Assembly: GCF_900110645.1 (NCBI RefSeq)
Contig: NZ_FOFB01000018.1
Location: 1-64,000, forward strand
Direction: 5' to 3'
Origin: Neolewinella agarilytica
Lineage (GTDB): Bacteria; Bacteroidota; Bacteroidia; Chitinophagales; Saprospiraceae
Length of the DNA stretch: 64,000 bases
Shown: positions 43,504-53,342 of the stretch, piece after piece
Layout: every line of letters starts with the position of its first letter
Numbering within the stretch: position 1 is the first letter of the stretch
Translations under genes and position numbers: made by a program
The notes under the pieces: model-generated
The model's database searches: none
What the model saw: the letters and a program-made list of their open reading frames with translations, nothing else
Told to the model about the DNA's origin: nothing

Positions 43504-44073
43504 CTACTGCCCTAACTCTTCCTTCATCCGCAGCAATTCTTCCAGTTTTCCTTTGTGCCAGTTCCGGTGCTCCCAGTTTCCGGCGAGAAAGGACAGAAAG
43601 AATAACACCGTCACGAGGCCCAGGACCCAGACGGGCTTGTCCTCTATCCACAAATGATATAAAGAAAAGAGCGCAATCAGTGGAATGGACAATAAGCCCA
43701 TAAAGGATATTCTCACCCGGTGGCGGGTGTCAGAGATGGCCTGATTCACATCTCCGGCAAGCGTCCGGTCAAACGTTCCGGAAGCCCGCAGTCGTTGCAT
43801 CCTCACGTAGGTCACGTAGCCTGCGAATAAGAGCATGGACGCCATAATCAGGTAAGGAGCAAGCTCTTGTTCCTCTCTTCCGGGCAAAAAGACCATCAGG
43901 CCGCCTCCGAAGATCAGGTATATCGCTAGCAGCATTTTCTCCATGAAGTCCGAGAAACGATCCGCTTTAACCATTTTTTGCTGCACTCGCTGGCGAAGGG
44001 CTTCCTGGTTTATGGTATACATATCTTCTTCTTTTTGGGCAGACCATTGCGTCTGCAGTTCATCAAATTGCAT
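43504..44073 (-). CDS. Membrane protein, probable partner of the ECF sigma factor
   Basis: 189-aa protein. An N-terminal soluble stretch of about 45 residues (MQFDELQTQWSAQKEEDMYT) is followed by membrane helices near 47-63 and 70-90, and a pair near 123-160. The 5' end overlaps the sigma gene by 11 bp, the usual arrangement for a sigma/anti-sigma pair, and the N-terminus is short and charged as in membrane anti-sigma factors. No zinc-finger anti-sigma motif is visible, so the role is inferred from context. Confidence 0.75.
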   Translation of the reverse strand: MQFDELQTQWSAQKEEDMYTINQEALRQRVQQKMVKADRFSDFMEKMLLAIYLIFGGGLMVFLPGREEQELAPYLIMASMLLFAGYVTYVRMQRLRASGTFDRTLAGDVNQAISDTRHRVRISFMGLLSIPLIALFSLYHLWIEDKPVWVLGLVTVLFFLSFLAGNWEHRNWHKGKLEELLRMKEELGQ

Positions 44074-44563
44074 AGTGGTCCGTTGATTTGGCGGCCTCCG
44101 CCAGTTGTTGCTTAATTCGGTGAATTTTAACCCCCGTATTACTTTCTGAAATCCCGATGATGTCGGCTATTTCCCGATAGCTAAACCCTTCCAGCAGGAG
44201 TAAAATGACGGAGCGGTCTACTTTGGAGAGCTTTCCAATTTGTTGGTACAGCCAGTTGATCTGCTCGTTTTCGTATTGGTCAGTTTCGGCGATCAGTGTT
44301 GGCTCCCCTACCCTTTGCTGGCGGGCCTCTTCCCGCCCTTTCCACTTCATGGCCGTATTGAGCGCGACGCGATAGATCCAGGTTGTGAGGCTGCTGTCTC
44401 CCCGGAAGGAATCAACCGAACGCCAAAGCTGCAAAGCAACTTCCTGGAAGAGGTCCTCCCGGTCTTCCTGACGATGGGCATACACACGGATAACCTTGAA
44501 AAGGATGCCCCGGTGCTCCTGCAGCCAGCTTGCGTAAATGTTTTCCCGCTCGGTAGTGGTCAT
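44063..44563 (-). CDS. ECF RNA polymerase sigma factor
   Basis: 166-aa sigma-70 family regulator. Region 2 is at about residues 15-75 (YAHRQEDREDLFQEVALQLW, FRGDSSLTTWIYRVALNTAM). Region 4 is at about 108-155 with the helix-turn-helix LLEGFSYREIADIIGISESN. No C-terminal extension. Its product would direct transcription in response to an envelope signal relayed by the overlapping membrane gene. The target genes are not evident. Confidence 0.93.
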   Translation of the reverse strand: MTTTERENIYASWLQEHRGILFKVIRVYAHRQEDREDLFQEVALQLWRSVDSFRGDSSLTTWIYRVALNTAMKWKGREEARQQRVGEPTLIAETDQYENEQINWLYQQIGKLSKVDRSVILLLLEGFSYREIADIIGISESNTGVKIHRIKQQLAEAAKSTDHYAI

Positions 44564-44667
44564 TGATTATGTACTTCACCTCCATTGGTTCCTGCGGAGA
44601 GACGAATCCTTACGGTGGACAAAGGCTTTAAGGTTTTCTTAACACTTTGCTCTATGAGCTTCCCTTT

Positions 44668-44684
44668 GCACCTGCGGTAGCGCC
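44668..44684 (+). repeat. GCACCTGCG-N3-GCGCC word upstream of the sigma gene
   Basis: Spacer GTA, preceded by TTCCCTT. It is 105 bp before the sigma-factor start and oriented away from it. Confidence 0.75.
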
Positions 44685-44690
44685 GTAAAA

Positions 44691-44857
44691 TAGTATTGAT
44701 AGTAGGGATAGTATTGATAGTATCGTAGTAGGGATCAGGCAAATGAAAAACCACTATATCCCACCGGTGTATGGGTGACTCAGCCTGTCTGATGGACCTG
44801 GTCAACTCGACCAGTTATTACTATCATACCACCACTACTACCATACTATCATTACTC
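44691..44857. repeat. TAGTA-type microrepeats between the sigma and DUF1015 genes
   Basis: TAGTATTGATAGTA occurs twice in direct order (44691-44704 and 44709-44722). Inverted relatives (ATTACTATCATA, CATACTATCATTACT) lie at 44817-44856, overlapping the DUF1015 stop. Together they can form a weak hairpin. The same type of sequence occurs at 14651-14697. Confidence 0.6.
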
Positions 44858-45919
44858 CCCTTGCGGCATCCAGACCACCAGCCCACTCGGCACCCGTGGC
44901 TCGAATCGGGTACTCTTTGGTGGAAAACAGCGCCCGGCATCGACCTCCGCGAAAAAAGCATCGTTCGTGACCGGATAGCCGTAGAGGCTAAGCCTGTCCG
45001 GGCGAGGGAAAAGAGGCATTTTGCCATCAACAATGTCCGTCACGGCCTCAAACTCAATGCGCTCATCAGACCGGGTGTCCGTGATGTCAAAAACGGCGGG
45101 CAGGACGGTGTGTTCCAGCCAGTCAGCATCGTGCAATGTGGCGGTATCTTTTTTCCTGCGGAGATGAAAACAGCGCTCTCCGCTCACGAGCAACCAAATG
45201 CCCGGTGCTTCGGGCGCCAATGGTTCCTCGATGGCCTCTACGCTAAAGAACTGCTTAAGGGCGGGAAGGAGCTCTTCCAATGATCGTTGATCATGGATCA
45301 GGCGGGCAAAAATGCCCACGTGCAACTCATCGGCCCCGATGAGGCAAACGGGGATGTACTCACAGAAATCCGCGCCTGCGGCCATAAGCCTGGCGTGCGT
45401 TTCGGCCCGGTGGTGGCCGTCGGCAATAACCATCGTCCCCAGATTATCCAATGATAAGGCCGCTGGCTGCTTCTTGTCTTTAGGCAGGTAAGTCCGCAGC
45501 CGGTAAAAGTTGTCTTCACCGGCAAACTCAATATCTTTTCCGTCCGGGGCGTAGTTCTTGTCTTGCCGGTCCCACCAGTCTTTCAGGCTGGCTACCGTTA
45601 GCAATACCGGCTTACCCAGGGCTCCGCGCTCTTCCCTGATTAAATGTTCCTGGCGTTCCAGCCGGGACAGCAGGGTCTCTTCGTGTGGCTTTATGCGCCC
45701 GTCCCGAAAGGCAGCCGTTGGCAGTAAGCCGCATATTCCTCTACTGGTCGCTCCGTTTGTGTATCGCCGGATGATAATCTCGGCGAAGGCTGGCTGATCA
45801 AACGACTGCAGCGTCCCTTCTGGAAAGCTTCTTACCCCATTGCGGCAAACGGGCAATGATTCCGTCACACCGAAAGGAGGATGGAAGTGTTGAGGGAATG
45901 GGATTAAACTAAGCGGCAT
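44852..45919 (-). CDS. DUF1015 family protein
   Basis: Protein of about 355 aa from ATG 45917-45919 (MPLSLIPFPQHFHPPFG); a longer frame reaches 46042. The DUF1015 signature ADGHHRAETHARLMAAG is near residue 180. Two further conserved stretches are QEHLIREERGALGKPVLLTV and the C-terminal LPAVFDITDTRSDERIEFEA / DRLSLYGYPVTNDAFFAEVD...RCFPPKSTRF-E-P. The R-C-F-x-P-K-S-T-x-F-x-P ending is typical of this family, described as a possible pyridoxal- or HD-like enzyme but without known activity. Cytoplasmic, single gene. Confidence 0.85.
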   Translation of the reverse strand: MPLSLIPFPQHFHPPFGVTESLPVCRNGVRSFPEGTLQSFDQPAFAEIIIRRYTNGATSRGICGLLPTAAFRDGRIKPHEETLLSRLERQEHLIREERGALGKPVLLTVASLKDWWDRQDKNYAPDGKDIEFAGEDNFYRLRTYLPKDKKQPAALSLDNLGTMVIADGHHRAETHARLMAAGADFCEYIPVCLIGADELHVGIFARLIHDQRSLEELLPALKQFFSVEAIEEPLAPEAPGIWLLVSGERCFHLRRKKDTATLHDADWLEHTVLPAVFDITDTRSDERIEFEAVTDIVDGKMPLFPRPDRLSLYGYPVTNDAFFAEVDAGRCFPPKSTRFEPRVPSGLVVWMPQGE

Positions 45920-46129
45920 ATCTCCGGAGTTGCCGGAAAGGTACACTAGAAAAGAGAAAGGCATGGCACAAGTGCCATACCTTTCCTGAACTAAACCCCA
46001 GTTATAAAAATTCTTATTCCGGGTGCAACCGGATATATGCATTATACGGGTGACAAGCTGTTAAAATTGTTGGGAGAAGAGGGTTTTTCGCCAAAGGCCC
46101 GATTTTAACACTCGCCGGATATTCTCGAT

Positions 46130-47329
46130 TTACCGGCTTGCCTGAGCGCCAAAGTCAAAGAGGAGGCTGAAGCGCAGGGTATTATCCAGTGGGTTACGCT
46201 GCTGGCTGGTAGGCACAAGGTAGCTGAAGTTGAGGCCGAAGATGTTATACTTCAGGCCCAGACCTGCGGTCAGGTACTGACGGCCACCTTTGGTGGGGTC
46301 TTCGCGGAAGTAACCGGCACGTACCGCAAACTGCTGATCGTACCAGTATTCTGCACCTACGCTCCAGGTGAACTCACGAATTTCTTCGCCGAAGCCCTGG
46401 GGCGCATCGCTCAGGCTGGAGAAGATGGCAGCGATGGGGCTTTGGTCGTCGATCACGTCCTGATCACAGTTGACATCCGTACCGTCACAAGGTGTCGGCA
46501 CCAGTAACTTGTTGGTCTCCGCCGTAAGCGTAAGCTCGTTGTACTCGTCAAAGCGGAAGGTGTAAGCTGCTCCGATGGCCAGGTTGGCGGGCAGGAAGTC
46601 GCGAACGGTATCCTGTGTGTAGGTGATTTTTGAGCCGATGTTAGAAATGGCGGCTCCGATGGCGAAAGCGTTATCGTTTCTGGTATCGTCATTACGGTAA
46701 GTAAAGCCCAGGTCAGCGGCAAAAGCCTGGCCGGCTTCAAGAACCACCCCGCTTACTTCCTGGCCAGCGGCCAGGTTGGAGTTGATGTACTTACCCGTCA
46801 GGCTGGCGCTAAAGCGGTCGCTGAGTTTACGGGTGTAGGCCAGGGCGAACTCAAACTCGTTGGGCTTACCCGTACCGGTGCTCTGACCGTTAACGTCCGT
46901 GTACTGAATGTCTCCCAGGCTGAAGTAGCGCAGGGAAGCACCGATGGCTTCCTGATCGTTTAGCTTCTTGTATCCGCCCAGGTAGGCGAGGTATACATCG
47001 TTCAGGCCCAGGGCCTGTAGCCAGGGCGTGTAAGTAGCACCGAGGGACAAGTCCTCTTCCGCAAACGCCAGACGACTGGCGTTGTAGTGCATGGAGTTAG
47101 CATCACCTGACAGAGCCACACCGGCGTCTCCCATAGCACCACCACGGGCGTCCGGGTTGATCCGTAAAAACGGAACGGCTGAAACAACGGTGTTGACACA
47201 ATCACCACCCGTACCGGGCTGGACGGCACGACCGTTTTCGTCAAGTACACAGGCATTTTGAGCGCCAAGAGATAGGGTAAACAGGCAGAGAGCCACCAGG
47301 CTCAGGAAGTTGCGTAAGATTCTTTGCAT
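46130..47329 (-). CDS. porV: T9SS outer-membrane protein PorV
   Basis: 399-aa outer-membrane beta barrel of the PorV (LptO) family. PorV collects cargo with T9SS sorting domains after translocation and passes it to the attachment complex. The start at ATG 47327-47329 gives a signal peptide (NFLSLVALCLFTLSLGAQ); a longer frame upstream is not conserved. The diagnostic N-region FLRINPDARGGAMGDAGVALSGDANSMHYN (about residues 47-75) and the strand pattern FALAYTRKLSDRFSASLTGK support the call. The usual upstream neighbour porU is missing; the next gene is fadH, 586 bp away. T9SS cargo in this window includes the M43 protease at 26235. Confidence 0.93.
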   Translation of the reverse strand: MQRILRNFLSLVALCLFTLSLGAQNACVLDENGRAVQPGTGGDCVNTVVSAVPFLRINPDARGGAMGDAGVALSGDANSMHYNASRLAFAEEDLSLGATYTPWLQALGLNDVYLAYLGGYKKLNDQEAIGASLRYFSLGDIQYTDVNGQSTGTGKPNEFEFALAYTRKLSDRFSASLTGKYINSNLAAGQEVSGVVLEAGQAFAADLGFTYRNDDTRNDNAFAIGAAISNIGSKITYTQDTVRDFLPANLAIGAAYTFRFDEYNELTLTAETNKLLVPTPCDGTDVNCDQDVIDDQSPIAAIFSSLSDAPQGFGEEIREFTWSVGAEYWYDQQFAVRAGYFREDPTKGGRQYLTAGLGLKYNIFGLNFSYLVPTSQQRNPLDNTLRFSLLFDFGAQASR

Positions 47330-47597
47330 TTGTCTATTGTGATATTCCGAAAAGAAGTTGCACCGCTGGAGGGGATTATTTGCAGGTGCCTGAACATAAA
47401 TCGCCAAAATGGAACGGCAATGTGTGTGTTAAGGCTTTTTTAACGGTTTCCGACTTCCGCTTATTTTTCGGGGGATGAAATAGCGACCGCAAAAGTACGG
47501 TCTATGCCACAGATACGGTAGGGAGAGGATTGGTGGTTTGTTGCCATTAAATTAAAACGAGGCAATAATCATCGAAAACACAGGGGTATGGAAGTAG

Positions 47598-47659
47598 GCG
47601 ATATGCGATATGCGATATGCGATATGCGATATGCGATATGCGATATGCGATATGCGATA
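47598..47659. repeat. GCGATAT heptamer microsatellite
   Basis: The 7-bp unit GCGATAT repeats about 8.9 times without interruption, in non-coding DNA. A length-variable tract of this kind could change copy number by slippage. Confidence 0.9.
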
Positions 47660-47812
47660 AAATCGAACACCCTCCATTAAACTCCAAACAGTACGATAGA
47701 TTTGTCACCTTCAAATATCCGTAGTCCCGATAGGGACGGATCTAAACTTTTAGCGAGGTACGCAAGAGCGGCGAAGCCTGAGATGTAGTGCCTCGCGTGC
47801 AGCAGAGATTTC

Positions 47813-47882
47813 GATTAGCTTCGCTGACCCCTTCGGAGTTCTTGATTTGCTGCCGAAAGTGACAGCTCACTGTGTTCGATCG
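47813..47882 (+). repeat. 70-bp dispersed repeat, copy 1
   Basis: Matches the complement of 55318-55387 at 65 of 70 positions. Begins GATTAGCTTCGCTG and ends GTTCGATCG. It contains stretches able to pair locally, such as AGTGACAGCTCACT. Confidence 0.8.
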
Positions 47883-47915
47883 GAGCAAAATTAGCTATTC
47901 GATATATCAGCTCCT

Positions 47916-50395
<2,480 letters not shown>

Positions 50396-51475
50396 ATGAA
50401 TAGTAAACAACTTTTCTCTCTACTGGTCCTGATCGCGCTTCCTTTCATGGTTTCTGCGACCTCAATTTTCGACCTCCTCTACACGGAAGGAAGGCAGCAA
50501 GCCCTTGCCCTTCGCCTGGAGGCACCAATGGACAGTCTGCTGGCTAAAACTCCGAACAAGCAAGAAGCCACCTTGCTGTTTACGGATAACAATGGCCAGC
50601 GCCAGCGTTGGAGCCTGGACGTTAACATCCGCGGAAAATTCCGCCGCAATCTCTGCGACTACGCTCCCTTAAAACTCAACTTCAGCAAGAAGGACCTGAA
50701 GGCTATCGGCCTTGATCCTCACGATAAGTACAAGCTGGTGACGGCCTGTAATGATGATCCTCTCGCAGGTGATCTGGTGATGAAGGAATACCTCGCTTAC
50801 CGCGCTTACCACCTGTTAACCCCTAACAGCTTCCGGGTGCAGTTGGTAAAGATCACCTACGTTGACAGCAATGGTAACCACCCTGACCGAACAGAAACTG
50901 CCTTCCTGATCGAGGATACGGATGAAATGGCCGCTCGCCTGGGTGGTGAAGAGGTGGAGGAAGCCCTCGGGCAGCCAGCAGAAGCTTTTGACGCTACTGC
51001 AGAAGCCACCCACGCACTCTTTCAGTACCTGGTGGGTAACGGCGACTGGAGTTTACCGCTGGCCCGCAACCTCAAAATAGTGAAAATGGCGAATGGCAAA
51101 CTGATCCCCGTTGGCTACGACTTTGACTTCACCGGTTGGGTGGGTGCCCCCTACGCTACCCCGACTTCAGAAGTCGGTCAGCGCAGCATTTACGAACGCG
51201 TATACCTTGGTTACGCCCAGGAAGACAAAGTAATGCGGGATATTGCCTCCTCCTTCCGGGAGCAGCGCAAAGCCGTGATCAGCCTGATTAACACTTCTGA
51301 GCTCAACGAAGTGGATCAGGAAATTCTCTGGCGCTTCGTCAGCCGCTTTTATGCTAAGCTCAACCGCATGAATAATAATGACAGTCTCCTGCTCTACGAT
51401 CAGCTTCGTGGCGAGACGGCCGAGGTGATTCCTCCGGGAGCAGAAGCCTCCAGCTATCAACTGATGGGCAGGTAA
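50396..51475 (+). CDS. Exported CotH-like protein
   Basis: 359-aa protein with signal peptide (LFSLLVLIALPFMVSATS). The mature part shows a pattern like CotH kinases: LKLNFSKKDLKAIGL (about residues 92-106), YKLVTACNDDPL (about 110), MKEYLAYRAYHLLTPNSFRV (about 127-146), and a D-F-D segment VGYDFDFTGWVG near 240. CotH homologues phosphorylate surface proteins in spore formers. The catalytic residues here cannot be matched with certainty, so kinase activity is not claimed. Exported, single gene with its own terminator. Confidence 0.7.
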   Translation: MNSKQLFSLLVLIALPFMVSATSIFDLLYTEGRQQALALRLEAPMDSLLAKTPNKQEATLLFTDNNGQRQRWSLDVNIRGKFRRNLCDYAPLKLNFSKKDLKAIGLDPHDKYKLVTACNDDPLAGDLVMKEYLAYRAYHLLTPNSFRVQLVKITYVDSNGNHPDRTETAFLIEDTDEMAARLGGEEVEEALGQPAEAFDATAEATHALFQYLVGNGDWSLPLARNLKIVKMANGKLIPVGYDFDFTGWVGAPYATPTSEVGQRSIYERVYLGYAQEDKVMRDIASSFREQRKAVISLINTSELNEVDQEILWRFVSRFYAKLNRMNNNDSLLLYDQLRGETAEVIPPGAEASSYQLMGR

Positions 51476-51488
51476 CGGCAGCGGTGAA

Positions 51489-51534
51489 AGGCGCTGCGCG
51501 CTTTCTCCTTTTCAGACGGCCTTTGGCCTTTTAG
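51489..51534. repeat. Short dispersed palindromic repeat, copy 1
   Basis: 46 bp resembling 55870-55916: AGGCGCT-GCGC, a pyrimidine tract, then CAGACGGCCTTTGGCCTTTTAG. Both copies lie just past the stop codons of plus-strand genes. Confidence 0.6.
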
Positions 51535-51536
51535 GG

Positions 51537-51576
51537 CAAGCCCCCCGGTAAAGCATTACCGGGGGGCTTGTTTTTT
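51537..51576 (+). terminator. Intrinsic terminator after the CotH-like gene
   Basis: Perfect 15-bp stem (CAAGCCCCCCGGTAA and its complement) with a 4-nt loop followed by six T. It also sits 2 bp from the M28 stop and, having the CAAG/CTTG ends, could serve the convergent gene. Confidence 0.85.
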
Positions 51577-51578
51577 AG

Positions 51579-52976
51579 CTACTTCGTCCCCCGTGGAATA
51601 AGCGTACTCGGGAATACGACGTAGCTCTCATTCCCGTCTTCCCCGACGGTGGACACCCCAAAGAAGTAGTTGTCCACCACGATGTTGGTGAAGGTGTAGC
51701 TCATCTGATCCGCCGGCACGAAGCGTTTATGCGTCCATTGGGGCTCCGTCGTCAGGCGGTAGTGGACGTAGTAGCCGGCGATGGGGGTTTTCGTTTCTGG
51801 GGCCTCCCACTTGAGGCGTGCGCTGGGGCGCACGGTGCCACCGATCATCACCAGTGGCGGAGGAGGAGGTGCAGCGGCCAGCCCCGCCAGCACGATGGAG
51901 TTAACGCCCGTCAGCTTGGCGGCGTAGGGAAAGTTGACGTGCTCCAGGCGGTCACCGTAGTAGATCCCGTCTTCGGTGCGGAGGTCCTGATGCTGCTGGG
52001 TGTAGTTTTCGTGCGTCTCCATAATCCGGATACCGGGGAAGCCGGCATCGTTGAAAGGCCGGTGGTGGCCACCGCGCCCAAAGCGGTCCAGGCGGTAAAC
52101 CATCATCGGGTTGAGGTTGGTTGTATACTGTTTGGTGAGGCGATGAACGTAGCGGGCAAGTTGCCGGCTGGGGCCATCCACCTCTCCGCCGAAGAATCGG
52201 CGGTAGATGTTCTTGCGTTCGTCATTCGCATCGTCCGGATAGTAGGGCTCGCTGAAGATGCGGAAGGAAGTATTGTCCGTCACGCCATCAACACCGGTGA
52301 TGTTTCCGATCATGTCGTTGTTCAGGACGCCGAGTAATTCCCACTCGTTTTCCCTGACGTATTCGGCCAGCCCCTTGCCGCCAAAGAGCCCCTGTTCTTC
52401 GCCGCTCAGCCCTACGTAGGCAATCGAGCCGGGGAATCGGTACTTCGTGAGAATACGGGCTGCTTCCAGAGTGCCGGCCATGCCGCTGGCATTGTCGTTG
52501 GCACCGGGGCTGTCGTCCTTTCCGTTGAGTGGGTCACTGATGCGGGAGTCAATGTCTCCGCTCATCATGATGATACGGTTGGGATCTTGGGTGCCCCGCT
52601 GAATGGCGACAACGTTGACGACCCAGGTGTCTTCGCGGATACGCGATTCCGGATCACCTTTTACCAGATTCCGTTGAAAGAAAACTTCCAGGCAGCCACC
52701 GCAGTCTTTGCCGATGCGGTTGAATTCATCGAAGATCCATCGCCGCGCCGCGCCGATGCCGCGGGTGGAAGAGGTCGTGTCCGAGAGCGTGTGCCGGGTG
52801 CCGAAACCCACGAGTCTGGTTACATCGGTTCGCAATTGCTCTACGGAAGCCGCATTCGCAATGTCGTATAATCGCTGATCCGCCGAGGGCGGCGCGGTGG
52901 GAACATTGTTCGGATTAGTCTGACCAAAAACGATCAGAGAACATAGTGTGAGGAGGGAAAGTAGTGTGATTCGCAT
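51579..52976 (-). CDS. M28 family zinc aminopeptidase with fibronectin III tail
   Basis: 465-aa exported peptidase. The start at ATG 52974-52976 (MRITLLSLLTLCSLIVFGQ) is chosen for its signal peptide; a longer frame is not conserved. The M28 di-zinc motifs are in order: GDIDSR near residue 155, the bridging Asp in SPGANDNASGMAG near 170, catalytic E-E in VGLSGEEQGLFGG near 205, and an Asp in NNDMIGN near 230. The last His ligand is probably in METHENYTQQHQDL near 340. The C-terminal 90 residues form a fibronectin type III-like beta-sandwich (LKWEAPETKTPIAGYYVHYR). It probably degrades peptides outside the inner membrane. Confidence 0.92.
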   Translation of the reverse strand: MRITLLSLLTLCSLIVFGQTNPNNVPTAPPSADQRLYDIANAASVEQLRTDVTRLVGFGTRHTLSDTTSSTRGIGAARRWIFDEFNRIGKDCGGCLEVFFQRNLVKGDPESRIREDTWVVNVVAIQRGTQDPNRIIMMSGDIDSRISDPLNGKDDSPGANDNASGMAGTLEAARILTKYRFPGSIAYVGLSGEEQGLFGGKGLAEYVRENEWELLGVLNNDMIGNITGVDGVTDNTSFRIFSEPYYPDDANDERKNIYRRFFGGEVDGPSRQLARYVHRLTKQYTTNLNPMMVYRLDRFGRGGHHRPFNDAGFPGIRIMETHENYTQQHQDLRTEDGIYYGDRLEHVNFPYAAKLTGVNSIVLAGLAAAPPPPPLVMIGGTVRPSARLKWEAPETKTPIAGYYVHYRLTTEPQWTHKRFVPADQMSYTFTNIVVDNYFFGVSTVGEDGNESYVVFPSTLIPRGTK

Positions 52977-53018
52977 GGGGCAATTTACGAAGGATGGGTA
53001 GAGAAATTGGAATTTGTG

Positions 53019-53138
53019 GTCTAACACCGGGGCAATCGCAAGCTCCACGCAGGGACGCTTGCAGGTCGCTCCGCGACGCTACAAGGTCCCTTCGAGCGTC
53101 CGCGTTACCCGAGCTTGCGATTGCCCTAGTCTAACACC
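53019..53138. mobile_element. 100-bp MITE-like element with terminal inverted repeats and flanking duplication
   Basis: 16-bp perfect terminal inverted repeats GGGCAATCGCAAGCTC (53030-53045) and complement (53111-53126) enclose a 100-bp unit. The 10-bp direct repeat GTCTAACACC lies outside both ends (53019-53028 and 53129-53138), a likely target-site duplication. The core contains CTTCGAGCGTCCGCG, also present at 38251-38265. It lies in the gap upstream of the M28 gene. Confidence 0.85.
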
Positions 53139-53230
53139 AGGACGCTAAGAGGGAGGGTGTCCGATATTTCATTACTAGCGACAATTTTTAATTCTTCCGC
53201 CGAGCGAATTCTGCGCCCTGTCTATTTTTG

Positions 53231-53247
53231 GGCGCGGCCGCAGGTGC
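53231..53247 (-). repeat. GCACCTGCG-N3-GCGCC word, intergenic
   Basis: Spacer GCC. It is followed on its own strand by the plain GCGCCC ending and lies 95 bp before the DUF4139 gene start. Confidence 0.75.
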
Positions 53248-53342
53248 AGAGGAGGTTGAAAAGCAAAGAAAGGCCGGCATAGCTCCCGGGTAGTTATGCA
53301 TTCCGGCATGTTTATACATCTACCTTTCCAAAAACCATCCTG

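Larger units (their letters stand above)
47330..47915. other. Gap with heptamer and dispersed repeats upstream of porV
   Basis: No supported gene. A GCGATAT heptamer array lies at 47598-47659 and one copy of a 70-bp dispersed sequence at 47813-47882 (separate entries). A half-word (GGCACCTGCAAAT, minus strand) is near 47382. Confidence 0.5.
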
